64,000 nt of DNA from Anthracocystis setariae (taxonomy: Eukaryota; Basidiomycota; Ustilaginomycetes; Ustilaginales; Ustilaginaceae). Positions 1 through 11,602 of the stretch are shown in pieces. The notes beneath the pieces were generated by a model, which was not told the origin of the DNA, did no database searches, and worked only from the letters and a program-made list of their open reading frames with translations. Position 1 is the stretch's first letter; the number at the start of each line of letters is the position of its first letter. The stretch lies in the NCBI GenBank assembly GCA_928724745.1, contig CAKMXJ010000007.1, forward strand, positions 726,501-790,500. The letters run 5' to 3'. The translations under genes and the position numbers were made by a program.

Positions 1-1688
1 AGGGAGACGCGGATGTTCTCGGAGAATGCGTGTCCTTGCCATCACACTGATGTCGGTTGCACGCGTCTCTGCGGACGAAAGAGCGGCCACACTTGTGACA
101 ACGGAACTTTTTGCCTGGCGTGCCAAGCCCCAACGAGACCAGCCCACCAGTTTCACCGCCCACGACTTGTTCGGGATCTCCATGGATGCCCGGTTCTGCT
201 TCGTTCTCGTGAATGCTGGCCACGTGGCGCTGGAGATCGTGCTTGCGGCTGAAGGAGCGTCCGCCCTCCGATTTGCAGCTTGGGTACGGGCATGCAAATG
301 GCTTGGAACGATTCGGATCAGGGTCGTGGGTAGAAAGATGCGTGTTGAGATTGTACGCGCGAGCGAACGCCTTTTCGCATTTAGGACATGGGAAGCGTTT
401 GACGGGGCCCGAGCCCCTCGATGCAGAAGAGGTTGCCGAAGGGGGTGTCGATGGACCGGCGATGGCGCCCGTACTTGCTGAGTGATGGCTCTGCTCCTTT
501 GCTGCTGCTCTCGCTAACTCTTGAGATGCTCGCGCAGCTGCGGCAGCTGCGGCAGCGGCAGCGGCTTGCTGGATTGCTTTTTGAGCAGCTTGGCTGTGCT
601 CAGCGCCAAGACGTCTGATTGCGATGGCGAGGGCGCGTTGATCTTCGCTCATGCCGTCGAGCAAGTCAGGATCAGCTTCGAGTCCAATGGCCTTAGCAGC
701 TGCAGCGAGATCAGCTCCTGAGATTGGCTTGGATTTGGGCTGTTGAGCCACTCCATCAGCCACGATATCCTGGTCAACAATGTCGGCGATTAAAGCGTCG
801 GTCACTCGATCCTCTTCCTCCTTGGTCATGGTAATAGACGCTGATGCGTCCTGTTGACGCGGGGTATCATTAGCGCTTGAAGTGGGCGGTGATGGAAGCT
901 GCAGCCGAGACGCCTGCCTGAGTGCTTGATCTTGATTCTGCGGGAACTGATACTGTGCAAACGTGTTATGAAAGCTCGAACCAGACGCGCAAGTAGGATC
1001 AACAGGTGGATCTGGAGGGGCTGGGTATATCGAGGTCAGACCGCCTGCGACGGTTGTCTCGTCTTTCGTCTGAGATTGTGGGAAGACAGCCAGGCCAGTT
1101 CCAACGCTGGCTGATGCAAGATTGCTTTGATCACCAGTCACAAGGGCTGCACTACTCGCTGGGGGAGCTGGAACGGCAGGTGTTGCTGCAAGATTTGCGA
1201 CTGGTTGCTGGCCGCCGGTGGAAGCGAGGCTAGCGACGGAGGTGGAGGTAGACTTGATGAGGGCCTCTACTTGAGCTTGAATAGCCCGGGAGTCGAGCAT
1301 TGGAACAACTGGAGGAACTGGTCCAGTCTGATTTGCTTCTGTCGAGTCGGAAGTAGTAAGCCCAGGAGCAGGAAGGACGTGGTTGGTCGAGAGGGCGGCC
1401 GAGACGGCGGGTACCGCTGCTGTCCCGTCGGATGTCATCGGGAGAGTTGGTATGCGTAGTATACTGCCGGACACACCTGCAGAAGCTGTTGCAAGACCAT
1501 CTTGGCTGTACGGGTTGAAAAGCGGAGCGGAGATAGGAGCTGATGGTAGTTGGATAGGGTTATCGACAAGTGCAACGGCGGACACAGCTGGGAGCTGGGA
1601 TGACGAGGACGTGGCCGTTAGGGACGGACCACGTCCTGTAGAGTGTTGCTTCCGAGCAATGGTGAGCAAGTGTACCCGTCGGCCCAAG
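1..1688 (-). CDS. C2H2 zinc-finger transcription factor, partial (C-terminus beyond left edge)
   Basis: Reading the minus strand leftwards from about 1688, one frame stays open to position 1 without a stop, so the C-terminus lies outside the window. The first part is rich in Ser, Pro, Ala and Thr; an Ala-rich stretch follows, then three fingers between about 400 and 45: a CPKC finger with ARAYNLNTHLSTH, a CPYPSC finger with SRKHDLQRHVASIH, and after a Gly-rich spacer a CHKC finger with RRDACNRH. The NL-H, DLQRH and DACNRH recognition segments recall calcineurin-responsive Crz1-type regulators, but this is only a resemblance. The frame has no upstream ATG and meets a stop near 1784, so a 5' exon is needed. 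A pyrimidine tract ending in CAG sits just before 1688, and another AG precedes 1648; I could not match either to an upstream ATG exon. Likely a nuclear DNA-binding regulator. Confidence 0.75.
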
Positions 1689-4297
1689 CTGCGACAATCG
1701 AAAAGAAAAGAGCATGAGTATGTCAGCGGTTGTTTCAGCAAGCTCGGTTGGGAATCAGAGAGTGAACAGCGAGCAAGCAATCAATGCTGGCTGCGATAGA
1801 GTCACGGGATGTATGCCGTCATGACGAGGGCGCATCAAAAGGAGTTGCGTCGCTTCAAGAGGAAGAGGTGCGTGCCAATGTGGAGTAGCTGCGGCGTGAC
1901 TGCGGCAAGCAGGGTCCAAATCGGCGGGGCGGGACTTGCAAGATTGACAGCTCGGGTACTGCGAATCGAAGGCTTGAATTGGTGGAGCACGTACCTTGTG
2001 CGAAGACAAGCACTCTACAAGGCCGCTCGTCGTGTGCGTGGATGATAGGATGCTGGTTTTGGTGAACGTGGTCGCGATGCTGTTGGTGATCAACGGCTAC
2101 GCAATGTTGGCCAAGTCGGCCGCAGCAACTGTTCTTCACAGGCTGGATCTGTTAGACTGAGACGCGGCTGCAAAATTTGGACGACAAAATTCGGAGCTGC
2201 ACATCAGTCACGTGACTATTTTCTCGCACGAAAGCGAGACTAAAGCATTTGCATGTTGCTTCTTCAGCATATCCTGCAACTGCAAGGCCACATGAGAAAC
2301 GGAGACGAGCTTTGAATGCCTTTGGAGCATATTCAATGGCCGAGTCGGGATCTCGGATACTATGGCAAGATGTTGCAGGCATGCGCTGAGGGGATGGCAG
2401 AAGGTCTTTGCGGCTTGTGGCAAGGCAGAGAAGGCGGAGAACGGTGGCGATGGCATTGACAGCCAGAAGATACGCGAGACGACGGCGTTGGGCGCTAAAC
2501 TTTGCCTTTTATCTTCTTGTTTTAACGCAGGCAACAGCCGGTTCGTTGTGCTTGAAACTGATCTTCCACAGACGCAACTCGAATGGACGATGTGATTTGT
2601 TCTTGATTTATTAATATGTGTGCCGTGGCAACGATCGACGAACGGACATCTGCCTTCCACGCCATCGAATGCTTCAGGAGATTCACAAAGCGATCTGAGC
2701 TGGAACCGAACACGAACCAAGGAATACACGCAGCCTTCAAGGCGCTGAGGATCGGCACTGGATTCCGGCGTCGAGTTGTGGTGGGGCGTTGCTCCCGACA
2801 TTTATATTGTTGCCGCGAAGAAAACAGAAGCTATGCTAATGAAACTATCGACCGAAGCCCGCCACTTTTCAGGGCTGTCACAGTATCCGAGGGTGGGGGC
2901 ATGCTTGTTTGCAGAAATCGCGGCGCAACTTCATCACTAGATTACTACACTACTACTTACTACTCCACTTGCGTTCTGTTGAAACCATGTACCGGACAAA
3001 CTCGTCTTTGATACCAACACGGCGCTGTGGAAAGGCATCGGATTCAAGGCATTGCAGCAACCAGCACACGCAGGTTGTCCTGGATCAGCCATTTTGGCGC
3101 AAGCCCAAAGCGCATTCAGGGTACACGTGAAGACGCGATAAGCGAGCAATGCCCACTTCTTTCGACAGTGGGGCTTACCGTCCACCCGGCTCTACTTTAG
3201 CAAGTGCCACCGAAAGCGTCTTGCGTGAGCTTTGTTGCTATCACCTGAAACTGGCTGTCTCAATCCTTTAGGGCACAATGCACCGGCATCGACTGCCACG
3301 AGCATTGCGGATGACCCGATAAGTACCAAAAGTCCTGCCAATCACATACTGTAGGTTGCAAGCTTGAATGCAGCGAGGCACATGGGCCGCGCCTCGATCA
3401 TGTGCTTTTTGGTGGGTTTATGCTGTATAACCCACGTCCTCTTGCGCACTTTTCGAATGCAGTAGAAATGCGGTTCGATTCATTCGTTTCTTGACAGTCT
3501 CAATTAGTGCACCGCAATTTACGGTTCAGGACAAGTGCGCTCTTTGGCTCTCGGCCTGCAAGGCACTCGTCTCAGTATCAAGCTAGTCAGAGTACGCACT
3601 CTGGGCCTCTTGGACTACATTAGGCTCTCTGGAAAGCTGTTGCTTGCCTCAATTGTGACAAACAACGGCGCTGACTCTGGTTGCTCTATCGTCAACTCGC
3701 ATGCGTTAACGTCGACCCGTCTAGACTTGAACATATCGCACCCGCTTGCTGTCAATTGCAAGCCGCGCCGCAATATGGGTCTTGCGCTTCGCGCACCGGG
3801 TCCAATGCTGGGTCTTGTCATGTTCACAAACGTGTGTTCACAGACTTTGGAATGGACAGGAGGAGCATTCGCTCCTCTGCCCCGTCGAGTCTTCCAAGGC
3901 GGCATGGCTCGAGCTTTGCCACCGCCTCGTATATAACCTCTTCCTTTTCTGCAAGCCTGTCTAACCTTGAGCTTCTTCCGCATCACTTTCTCCTTGCGTC
4001 TCGCGCTCATCATCCTCAAACTCCTTGGTTCGATCCATCGACTGGCTTCTTCGACCGAATTGCTTCACTCCAGTCACGCACCTCAAACTTTCCTCCCGCC
4101 CACACAAGCTCCAAACCTTATTCCACACCAAGTCACTCACTCGGCTCAGCAGAAGACCTGCTATCCGATTCGTCTGATCGGCGAGCGCTCCAAACTTTGA
4201 CTTGATTGCTTATCAGAACAGAATCCATGGTCCTTGGCAAGAGAACCGCACTGTGATCTCAACTGCTTTCAGACGTTTACTGCACTGGTCGAGTGCA
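1689..4297. other. Long intergenic region between divergent genes
   Basis: About 2.6 kb separate the minus-strand C2H2 gene from the plus-strand KRE6/SKN1-like gene. It should hold the 5' exon and intron of the C2H2 gene (roughly 1650-2100) and both promoters. Open frames here are short, overlap on both strands and match no family I recognise. The stretch 3940-4200 is pyrimidine-rich, like a fungal 5' leader. Confidence 0.5.
3930..3936 (+). promoter_or_regulatory. TATA-like box upstream of the KRE6/SKN1-like gene
   Basis: TATATAA is followed by a CT-rich stretch and lies about 360 nt before the chosen ATG. This fits a promoter with a long leader, but position is the only support. Confidence 0.3.
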
Positions 4298-6637
4298 ATG
4301 ATGCCCCCTTCCCCTTCCTCTCCACCGATGGCGCAACGAGCCCAGTCTGCCTCTTCTGGGCAATCACACTCTCCTGTCACCTCGGTGGCATCCCTCTCCC
4401 GTGCGCCGTCCGCAGATAAAAGAAAAGGCCCCCTCATCTCCTCAAGCTCATGCGACTCTCGCTACAGTACAGACGCTCCTGAAGCTCAACGAACTGGCAC
4501 TTTTGTTCGCACACTGTCCACCAGCTCAAGCATTATCAGCGACGACCAAGGCGGCAAGAGTCTACCTTCTTCTTCTTCTTTTATCCTTCACGATACCGGG
4601 TCAGTAGATATGCAGCTCAGGGAAGGTACCGAAATGGACGCCTCAGTACAACACCAGAGCGTGGATTCACAAGATCATACCACTCTCTCGTTCACTGTTG
4701 AAGCGGGTGATCCCACTCATATCACCAGATATGTCAATCTCGGCATGACCAGGCCACTGTCGAGCATTCCCAGCGATCAGAAGGTCAATCCAAGGGGGAT
4801 CCGAGATCCCTTCAATTTGCCGCCCTCGCTCGTCAGCTCAATCGCTAGTACGCATGCCTCCACTCAATCTTCGGATGCCCCAAACTTCTTCTCCAATCCC
4901 TACTCTTGGGACACTATGGATGGCAAGAAGGAGCCAGATGACGATCTTCATGACCCTGACGCATGTACCGACGAGACTGCAGGCTGTTTCGGAAGCTCAA
5001 TTGGCAAGCGTGGGCTGCTCAACATTGGCGTTCTCGTTCTTCTTGCCCTCAGTCTCGTGGCTTTGTTTGTTGCGTTCCCTATCATCTCGTACTTCCAACG
5101 TCATCGCGAAAGCCTCAAAGGCGGTTACAACATTGGCGGTGTTAACGCCTCGGGCCAAATCGCCAGCTTTTCCGGTCTCCGCTCATCCCTCATTGACCCA
5201 GACACTCCTCAACAGGCTTACTCCAGCCTCAGCCCAGACGGCACCAAGAACATGAAGCTCGTCTTTTCCGACGAGTTCAACACCCCTGGTCGCTCCTTTT
5301 ACCCTGGGGATGACCCCTTCTGGGAGGCCTCGGATCTGCATTACTGGGCGACGAACAACTACGAATGGTACTCTCCTGATGCTGTCACCACCGCCAACGG
5401 CTCGCTACGCATCACGCTGGATCAAGTGCCGACCCACAATCTCAATTTCCGCGGAGGCTTTCTAAGTTCATGGAACAAGTTCTGCTTCACTGGCGGATAC
5501 CTTGTGGCCAGTGTTCAGCTGCCCGGATCCCCCCAGGTGGCCGGATTGTGGCCTGCTTTCTGGACCATGGGAAATCTAGGAAGGGCAGGCTATGGTGCGA
5601 CTACCGATGGCACCTGGCCATATTCGTATAATGCATGTGATGTGGGGACGTTGATGAACCAGACTGATGCAAATGGCCACCCTGCTGCAGCAGCTGTGGG
5701 CGGCAACGTCATCTGGAACAGGAAGGCAGGGTCCACTGCTCTGTCGTTCTTGCCTGGCCAGCGACTCTCAGCCTGCACTTGTGCCGGCGAGGACCATCCT
5801 GGACCCATTCAGAAGGATGGAAGTCTGCGTGGACGAAGCGCCCCCGAGATTGACGTCTTCGAAGCTCAAGTTGATGGCTCTCTTGGGCTGACCGTTTCTC
5901 AGTCGATGCAGACGGCGCCATTCAACATGTACTACAATCTCACCAACTCCACGGGCCCTGCATACGAATTCTTCCAACCCGACTCGCATCTGAATTCATA
6001 CAATGGACAGAACGATCAACAGGCTCTCAGTGGAGTCTCCGTCGCTTCGCAAACTGCGGTTCAGCACGATGGGAATGGTTCCTATGCTGACTACGGGTTC
6101 GAATACATCCCAGGAACTAAAGGTCACATCCAATGGGTCTCCAATGGTCAGCGCTCGTGGAGGGTCAATGCTGCCGCGCTCGAAGCCGATCCTGTCTCTC
6201 GGATCAGCGACCGTCCCATCCCTGAAGAGCCCATGTACATCATCTTCAATCTTGGCATTTCGGAGAATTTTGGTGCCCCGGATTGGACGCATCTGAAGTT
6301 CCCTGCGATCATGCAGGTCGATTGGGTCAGGTTGTACCAGGACCCTGACCAGGAAAACATTGGTTGCGATCCCGAAGACTTCCCTACGGCAGACTATATT
6401 CAACGACACCAGGCGGCTTATGAAAACGCCAACTACACCGTTTGGGGAGGAAGCGTCGAGCAAGGCGGCTATGGTGCTTTGTGGCCAAGGAACAGGTTGT
6501 ATCCAGAAGGTTGCGCTGCACCCACAAGCACCCAACCTGGTTCTCCGGTGAAGCCGTATCCTCAGGCGAGTGCCGTTCCTTCCAGCCAGATTGCGGCTGG
6601 TCAGAAATTTGTTAAATTCGTCAACCAAACCTATTAA
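4298..6637 (+). CDS. KRE6/SKN1-family beta-glucan synthesis protein (GH16-like, type II membrane)
   Basis: A 779-aa protein of the SKN1/KRE6 family, needed for beta-1,6-glucan assembly in fungal walls and acting in the ER/Golgi or at the plasma membrane. Residues 1 to ~235 are a Ser/Pro-rich cytosolic tail; ~239-262 is one strongly hydrophobic segment (LLNIGVLVLLALSLVALF), giving a type II topology. The lumenal part carries the family hallmarks: KLVFSDEFN, a YWATNNYEWYSPD block, and the GH16 catalytic motif EIDVFE at 517-522 with Glu517, Asp519 and Glu522 kept. N-glycosylation sequons are frequent. The open frame extends 32 codons further upstream but only from a TTG; the first ATGs are the adjacent pair at 4298 and 4301. 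Convergent with the next gene, 266 bp apart. The family assignment is firm; which yeast paralogue it matches is not. Confidence 0.93.
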   Translation: MMPPSPSSPPMAQRAQSASSGQSHSPVTSVASLSRAPSADKRKGPLISSSSCDSRYSTDAPEAQRTGTFVRTLSTSSSIISDDQGGKSLPSSSSFILHDTGSVDMQLREGTEMDASVQHQSVDSQDHTTLSFTVEAGDPTHITRYVNLGMTRPLSSIPSDQKVNPRGIRDPFNLPPSLVSSIASTHASTQSSDAPNFFSNPYSWDTMDGKKEPDDDLHDPDACTDETAGCFGSSIGKRGLLNIGVLVLLALSLVALFVAFPIISYFQRHRESLKGGYNIGGVNASGQIASFSGLRSSLIDPDTPQQAYSSLSPDGTKNMKLVFSDEFNTPGRSFYPGDDPFWEASDLHYWATNNYEWYSPDAVTTANGSLRITLDQVPTHNLNFRGGFLSSWNKFCFTGGYLVASVQLPGSPQVAGLWPAFWTMGNLGRAGYGATTDGTWPYSYNACDVGTLMNQTDANGHPAAAAVGGNVIWNRKAGSTALSFLPGQRLSACTCAGEDHPGPIQKDGSLRGRSAPEIDVFEAQVDGSLGLTVSQSMQTAPFNMYYNLTNSTGPAYEFFQPDSHLNSYNGQNDQQALSGVSVASQTAVQHDGNGSYADYGFEYIPGTKGHIQWVSNGQRSWRVNAAALEADPVSRISDRPIPEEPMYIIFNLGISENFGAPDWTHLKFPAIMQVDWVRLYQDPDQENIGCDPEDFPTADYIQRHQAAYENANYTVWGGSVEQGGYGALWPRNRLYPEGCAAPTSTQPGSPVKPYPQASAVPSSQIAAGQKFVKFVNQTY

Positions 6638-6903
6638 CTAGCTCAGCGATTCACCCAGGCTGCAGCCGAGCCCCTTGATCTTCATGGTCATCTTGCAAAG
6701 CTTCCCTTCTGTACATAAGCTCGTTCCTAAGTAGGCAGTGGGCCGATCATTTCTAGGTCTTCGGCCCCCCTCTCACCGCGAGCTCGAATCACACACCACA
6801 CCCCATGTCTGTCTGTAAAGAAAACCGCGAACAAGCACTTTTTGAGTGATGGGCGCTTACTCTGCCAAAAAATACATCTTGGAGCACAGAACGGTAAAGT
6901 ACA

Positions 6904-9900
6904 TCAGGAAAAAGGGACTGCATCGGATCCGGCGCTCGGCGGCTGCGCAAAGGCGAAGTGAGATGCTGTGACATCGTTGGCTTCGTTTCCTTCATCGCGG
7001 TTGCGCTTTCGTTTGAGTTCTGCCCTATAGCTGACAAGCTCGTCGTCGTCATCGTCCCCATATAGATCATCGTGACGGCGATGCGCGGCAGCCTGGAGAG
7101 GAACTGACACATAGCGCTGGGATATTGAATATTCCGATAAGCTGACCGCCGAAGCGGCTGGATGCTGACGATGGCTGGAGCTAGTATGAACGGGGCCATA
7201 CGCTTTGCAATTGAATTGCAAAGGTGATGCTGAAGTGGCATGCGTTTTGTGTCGGACTTTCTTTAAAGGCGGGCAAGACAGGTACTTGTCGGGCTCGCTG
7301 TCGCTGCAACTGGTGACACTGGTGGCAGAACCTGATTTTGCTACAGCCGCTGATTGGCTTGAAGCGACAAAGTCGACATCGACATGTCCAGCTGCACGTG
7401 GCACTAAGGAAGCCCCAAGGTGCCAGTTGGCAGAATCAAGCGAGAAAGAAGTCTCCACTGAGCTCGATGATGAGTCAGATCCGAGGCAGAAGGCTTCGCG
7501 CATGGGCTGTTGGGTTAGCTGAGCTAGAGTCTCGAGGATCGACATTGGCTCGTTTGACAGCTTCTCAACGCCCATTTTTACGTCGAGGTCGCCAACGAGT
7601 TGGTCAGACATCATGGATGATGAGGTCGGTGCGCCTGCATGTTCAAGTCGCATTGGAGCTGCTTGGTCAAGCATGTGCAATAGCTGGAGATAATCGACCT
7701 GGGGCGCATGGTGGCCAGGGTCCATCGATGTCTCGGGAACGTTGGGATGGGCGATAGGTCCAAGGCTGGTTGGAGTTGCATTCGACGTCAAGTACGAGTT
7801 TATCGTAGACTCCAATGGATCTTGTCCAGTCACCTTTGTGCCTTCAAACCCCGCCGCTGGCACGTCCCCTCCCGCCGTGGAACTGCCGAGACAGGAAGCT
7901 CCATTGCTGTCCACATCGCTTGACGGGCTCGGTCCCTGACCTGGCCAAGTGACTTCCGCGTCTCTGTGCAGCGGGGGGCTGGCCATTGGAATCTGCTCGA
8001 AAGCAAAGTTGCCTTGCCTCCTTACCTTGGTAAGCTTCTCCATCTGCTCGTGCGCCATTTGCGCCGAGGGAGATCTATCCGACAACTGTTCCAATGCCCA
8101 CAGACACTTTTCAATTCTTTGATGGCTCTCCTCCAACTCTCGCCATTTGAACAGCGAGCAATACCCATCATGCAGCTTGAGTTCGGTCTTGACGACTGTG
8201 GTGATGCTGTGCACAAGGATTTCGGACCAGGGTTCGGTGAGGAGGAGATTTGCTCCCGAGTCGCGCACGTATTCAAAGGTGGGCTCGAGGTGGTCGAAAG
8301 ATGTTGACTGGATGGCAGTGATGAGGAGGGCGAGGTCGGAGCATGCACGGTCGCGCAGTCGTGGGAAAATGCCGGATCGAGCCCGTTCGAAGCGCGCTTG
8401 CTTGTCGGAAGCGCCTGCCATATCAACGGTCTGCACCATCTCAACAAAGAGGAGGACGGCGAGATACCAGGGAAAAGCGATCAGCACGTACCAGGATTGA
8501 ATGGATACGGGCAGAGAAGCGTGAGCTTGGCGACAGCTGTCGATAAGGCGACCATAAATCTGGTTCCAATGGTAGATGATGGCCAGGCCGTTTTGAATGT
8601 TCTGCTCCACCGACTGTGTCGAAGCACGACGCCAGAACGACATTTGAAGTCGGCTGATCTGCCGGAACATGACGACTTTGACGGGAGTGGAGAAGACCAG
8701 TGTGGCAGCAGCTTTGCGCTCGTCGCAAGGCCAGGAAGTTGCAAACTCGTGCTGTTGCTTGCGCTTGCTGATATCGAGGATGTAGTCGTCCCAGATCCCT
8801 TTGCGGCTTGCCGGAGCAGCGGATGGGTCTGCGCATGCGACCTCGTGAGCCAGATCGGCTTGCGATTCCACGCCCGGGACCGACGACATGACTTCACTGT
8901 CCTCGTCGCAAACCACGGGTGGATACTTACGCAGCACACTAGTTTCGGTGTCGATAACGACGCAGAGCCAGTAGAGCATGTGATATGTGCCCTCCATGCG
9001 CGCAGCTTCAGCGGGCGTAGCGACGGTTCTGGTGGGCGAGGCGGTGCTAGCATAGGCGACCATGGCTTCAGAGCGTGGTGCTCTGTTCTCAAGGTTGGAT
9101 TGGATCTGGCTAGCCATGGTGAGAGCTTCAGGAGGATGCTCTTCGTCTGCATGAGAGGATCGAGGTAGAGAGCTTGGATGGTGGCCGAGAGGGTGTGAAG
9201 GAGAGGATGCGGAGGCCGACGCAGTGTTTCTGATGTCTCCCTTTTCCTTGACATTCGGCGCGTTCCAAGGGCTGATGCCGCGGCGCTTGCTTCCCTCGAT
9301 CTTGAACTTTATGCTGAGCAACTTGCGCATGGCAGCCACGAGGAGAAAGGTGCTGCCCTCTGCAGGCGACTGCCATGAGCTGGTATCGAGTGCGCAGTTA
9401 TCGCTGTTGAGATCTACATCAGCATGGTTGGCACGGTCGAGCACTTCCCTTGGCTTCTCGGTCCATGCAAAGATGATGAGTGCAAAGATGACACGGAACG
9501 AGTCGACGTTGGCCACCTTTTGCAGCTTGTCTCTGGCCCTTTCCCAAAGCGCCAGCCTGATCTTGTTCTCGGAAGATTTGCTGACTCGGCCAGAGGCGTC
9601 AACACTGGGCTTTCCAGCGAGTGTACCGATCCACTGGGGTCTCCACTGCGCTGCGAAGGCGAGGACGACAGAATGGAAAGCATCCATGACTTGCTTTTCA
9701 CGGGCTGCGCGACCAGAAACATGACCGAGAAGGCTGCTGGCGCCGCGATCAAGTTCGCAGATGCGCCAGTAGACGAGTTGCTCGCTGCACGCCGAAGAAG
9801 AGGCAGGTTGGTTGTGTTCGAGGAGCATGTATGGTGTGTTGGAAGAGGTGATCCAGCATCGAAGCGCCTGCTCTGCAGCACCTTCGTAGACCCTGATGAG

Positions 9901-10464
9901 ACCGTCATTGAGGTAGATGCGATCGACGGTAGTGGTGATGCGATTGGCAGATGAGGTAGGAGAGATCAAGACGGCGTTCTTGTAGGCGACTGCTGCAGCG
10001 CGCATTGCCTCGATGGCAGGGGCAGTGGGAGTTGGACACTGGGCAACATTAGGCTGAGATGTCGAGAGTGGCCATTGTGATTTGATTGCATGGAGATGGG
10101 TCAAGCTGACTAGCTTTGTGCTTTCAGCAAGTGGTGCATTGGGAGAGTTGACGTGATCATCTTGTGAGCTCGAGCATTTGGATGTGCCGCTGTGAGAAGA
10201 CTGGGAGGGATCTTGTAGCGGGACTACAGCTGTGTTTGTTGTTTGGTCGTGTGTTGCGGTGGCAGGGATGCCGCCGAGGATTGAGAGTACGTACTGAAAT
10301 GTGCAGGACTTTCCTTTCTTGCGACAATTGGAGCATGCGACTTTGTTGTTGATGGCCTCTGCAACCGAGTCATAGACGGCATCGCAGGCGCGCTTACCTA
10401 CGCGACATCGGTCGCAAGAGCGGTACTGACGCCGACGAGACTCTTTGGAGATTGTTGCGGGCAT
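6904..10464 (-). CDS. Zn(II)2Cys6 fungal transcription factor
   Basis: A 1186-aa regulator. The N-terminus has a binuclear zinc cluster with Cys at 17, 20, 27, 44, 47 and 54; the loop between the third and fourth Cys is 16 residues, longer than the usual 5-12. Basic residues (SRRRQYRSCDRCRVGKRAC) precede and fill the first half, as in Gal4-type domains. The middle, with many Trp and Leu (for example SWYVLIAFPWYLAVLLFVEM), looks like the fungal-specific regulatory domain. The C-terminal third is Ser/Asp/Glu-rich, typical of an activation region, and ends in a basic stretch (AELKRKRNRDEGN). The frame extends 13 codons upstream from a TTG; the ATG at 10464 directly precedes the cluster and is preferred. 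Target genes cannot be told from the sequence. Confidence 0.9.
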   Translation of the reverse strand: MPATISKESRRRQYRSCDRCRVGKRACDAVYDSVAEAINNKVACSNCRKKGKSCTFQYVLSILGGIPATATHDQTTNTAVVPLQDPSQSSHSGTSKCSSSQDDHVNSPNAPLAESTKLVSLTHLHAIKSQWPLSTSQPNVAQCPTPTAPAIEAMRAAAVAYKNAVLISPTSSANRITTTVDRIYLNDGLIRVYEGAAEQALRCWITSSNTPYMLLEHNQPASSSACSEQLVYWRICELDRGASSLLGHVSGRAAREKQVMDAFHSVVLAFAAQWRPQWIGTLAGKPSVDASGRVSKSSENKIRLALWERARDKLQKVANVDSFRVIFALIIFAWTEKPREVLDRANHADVDLNSDNCALDTSSWQSPAEGSTFLLVAAMRKLLSIKFKIEGSKRRGISPWNAPNVKEKGDIRNTASASASSPSHPLGHHPSSLPRSSHADEEHPPEALTMASQIQSNLENRAPRSEAMVAYASTASPTRTVATPAEAARMEGTYHMLYWLCVVIDTETSVLRKYPPVVCDEDSEVMSSVPGVESQADLAHEVACADPSAAPASRKGIWDDYILDISKRKQQHEFATSWPCDERKAAATLVFSTPVKVVMFRQISRLQMSFWRRASTQSVEQNIQNGLAIIYHWNQIYGRLIDSCRQAHASLPVSIQSWYVLIAFPWYLAVLLFVEMVQTVDMAGASDKQARFERARSGIFPRLRDRACSDLALLITAIQSTSFDHLEPTFEYVRDSGANLLLTEPWSEILVHSITTVVKTELKLHDGYCSLFKWRELEESHQRIEKCLWALEQLSDRSPSAQMAHEQMEKLTKVRRQGNFAFEQIPMASPPLHRDAEVTWPGQGPSPSSDVDSNGASCLGSSTAGGDVPAAGFEGTKVTGQDPLESTINSYLTSNATPTSLGPIAHPNVPETSMDPGHHAPQVDYLQLLHMLDQAAPMRLEHAGAPTSSSMMSDQLVGDLDVKMGVEKLSNEPMSILETLAQLTQQPMREAFCLGSDSSSSSVETSFSLDSANWHLGASLVPRAAGHVDVDFVASSQSAAVAKSGSATSVTSCSDSEPDKYLSCPPLKKVRHKTHATSASPLQFNCKAYGPVHTSSSHRQHPAASAVSLSEYSISQRYVSVPLQAAAHRRHDDLYGDDDDDELVSYRAELKRKRNRDEGNEANDVTASHFAFAQPPSAGSDAVPFS

Positions 10465-11602
10465 GGTGAGGGCGGCATAAAGATGATGATGGTGAGGTAG
10501 CAAAGAGAATGCGACATAGATACGCAGACATCAGATCACGGGTGTGGACCCTTGCAGCCCAGGTCTACATGAACGGACCGACGCTGCACAGAAGAGCCAA
10601 GGCATGAGCCGACTGAACGCTTTACCCCGCGTGTCAGCATTTCCCCACAGCGAGCGGCCAACTCGGCGGGGAAGAAGGGATGGCATGTGGGGCAGTGCAG
10701 CAGTAGACACACCAGCACGGACAGTGTTGGGATAGAGGGTTGGCCCCAAGAAGTGCGGCCACGGTGTGGGGAAAAGCGACCAAAAAGCGGCGCATAAACG
10801 CACCGAGCACCGAAACATGGCAGCAGAGCGCTCAAGCAGAACCGATATCGGGTTGTGAGGCAAACTGCACAGTACAGTACTGTAGTACCGAACTGGTGCA
10901 TGGATGCATGTCTTGTTGCGGAGTTGGATTCGGCACTAATAGGAACAGGCTTTTCCATGCTGTTGTTTTTCCACGTCGCACCAATCACAGAATGAGCTGG
11001 TCAACGTGCGACTCAAACGTGACCGACCTCTCGCAAACCTCCAAAGGCACTTCTAGTCGACATCCACAAGCAAGCAAGGGACTCATAAAAGACCAAGCAA
11101 ACATAACCCTCATTCCGGCTGTTCGCTCGTATCCTGGCGGCGGAACGCATTGACTCCGGTAGTGTGTTTTCTTGCCTCTATAATGTCGCTGCCTGTTCTT
11201 TCTCGTCCAAAGCTATTTTCCCAGATCAGATGGCTTACCCGAGCTCAATCGAAACAAGCCGGGTGGATCAATCTTGACAAGCGTTCTCGTCTTGGCTCTA
11301 TAAATGTTAGATTTTGTTGTGAGAGCGCTATTTCGTACATTTCGAAAATCAGACGCGCAATAATTTCGGAAGACGGACGAGGCAGTCCGGTCGAATTTTT
11401 TGTTTGGGTTTGGCGAGAAAGCGACCCTTCTGCAAGATACTTTACTCGATACTTTTGTCCCTCTGCAGTAACAACGCTTCCTCCGATGCTTGTGCACACT
11501 CCGTGAACGCAACCATCATCTATCTTGTCAGCTTCAACCTGAACCCGGAGCTTACCACCAAGCACAGCATCCTCCTCGTCCAAGCTCTCATTCGTCACCA
11601 TC
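10465..11602. other. Intergenic region between divergent genes
   Basis: About 1.1 kb containing the promoters of the Zn2Cys6 gene (left) and the LCP5-like gene (right). The short open frames seen match no family. A TATAAAT at 11299-11305 lies about 300 nt before the LCP5-like ATG. Confidence 0.5.
11299..11305 (+). promoter_or_regulatory. TATA-like box upstream of the LCP5-like gene
   Basis: TATAAAT inside an AT-rich patch about 300 nt upstream of the start codon. It is supported only by motif and position. Confidence 0.25.

Noticed and set aside
2208..2801. A 197-codon minus-strand gene in the long intergenic region
   Set aside because: Composition and lack of motifs look random, and other frames overlap it on both strands.
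4202..4297. A 32-codon N-terminal extension of the KRE6/SKN1-like protein
   Set aside because: It starts only at a TTG; two adjacent ATGs follow at 4298 and 4301.
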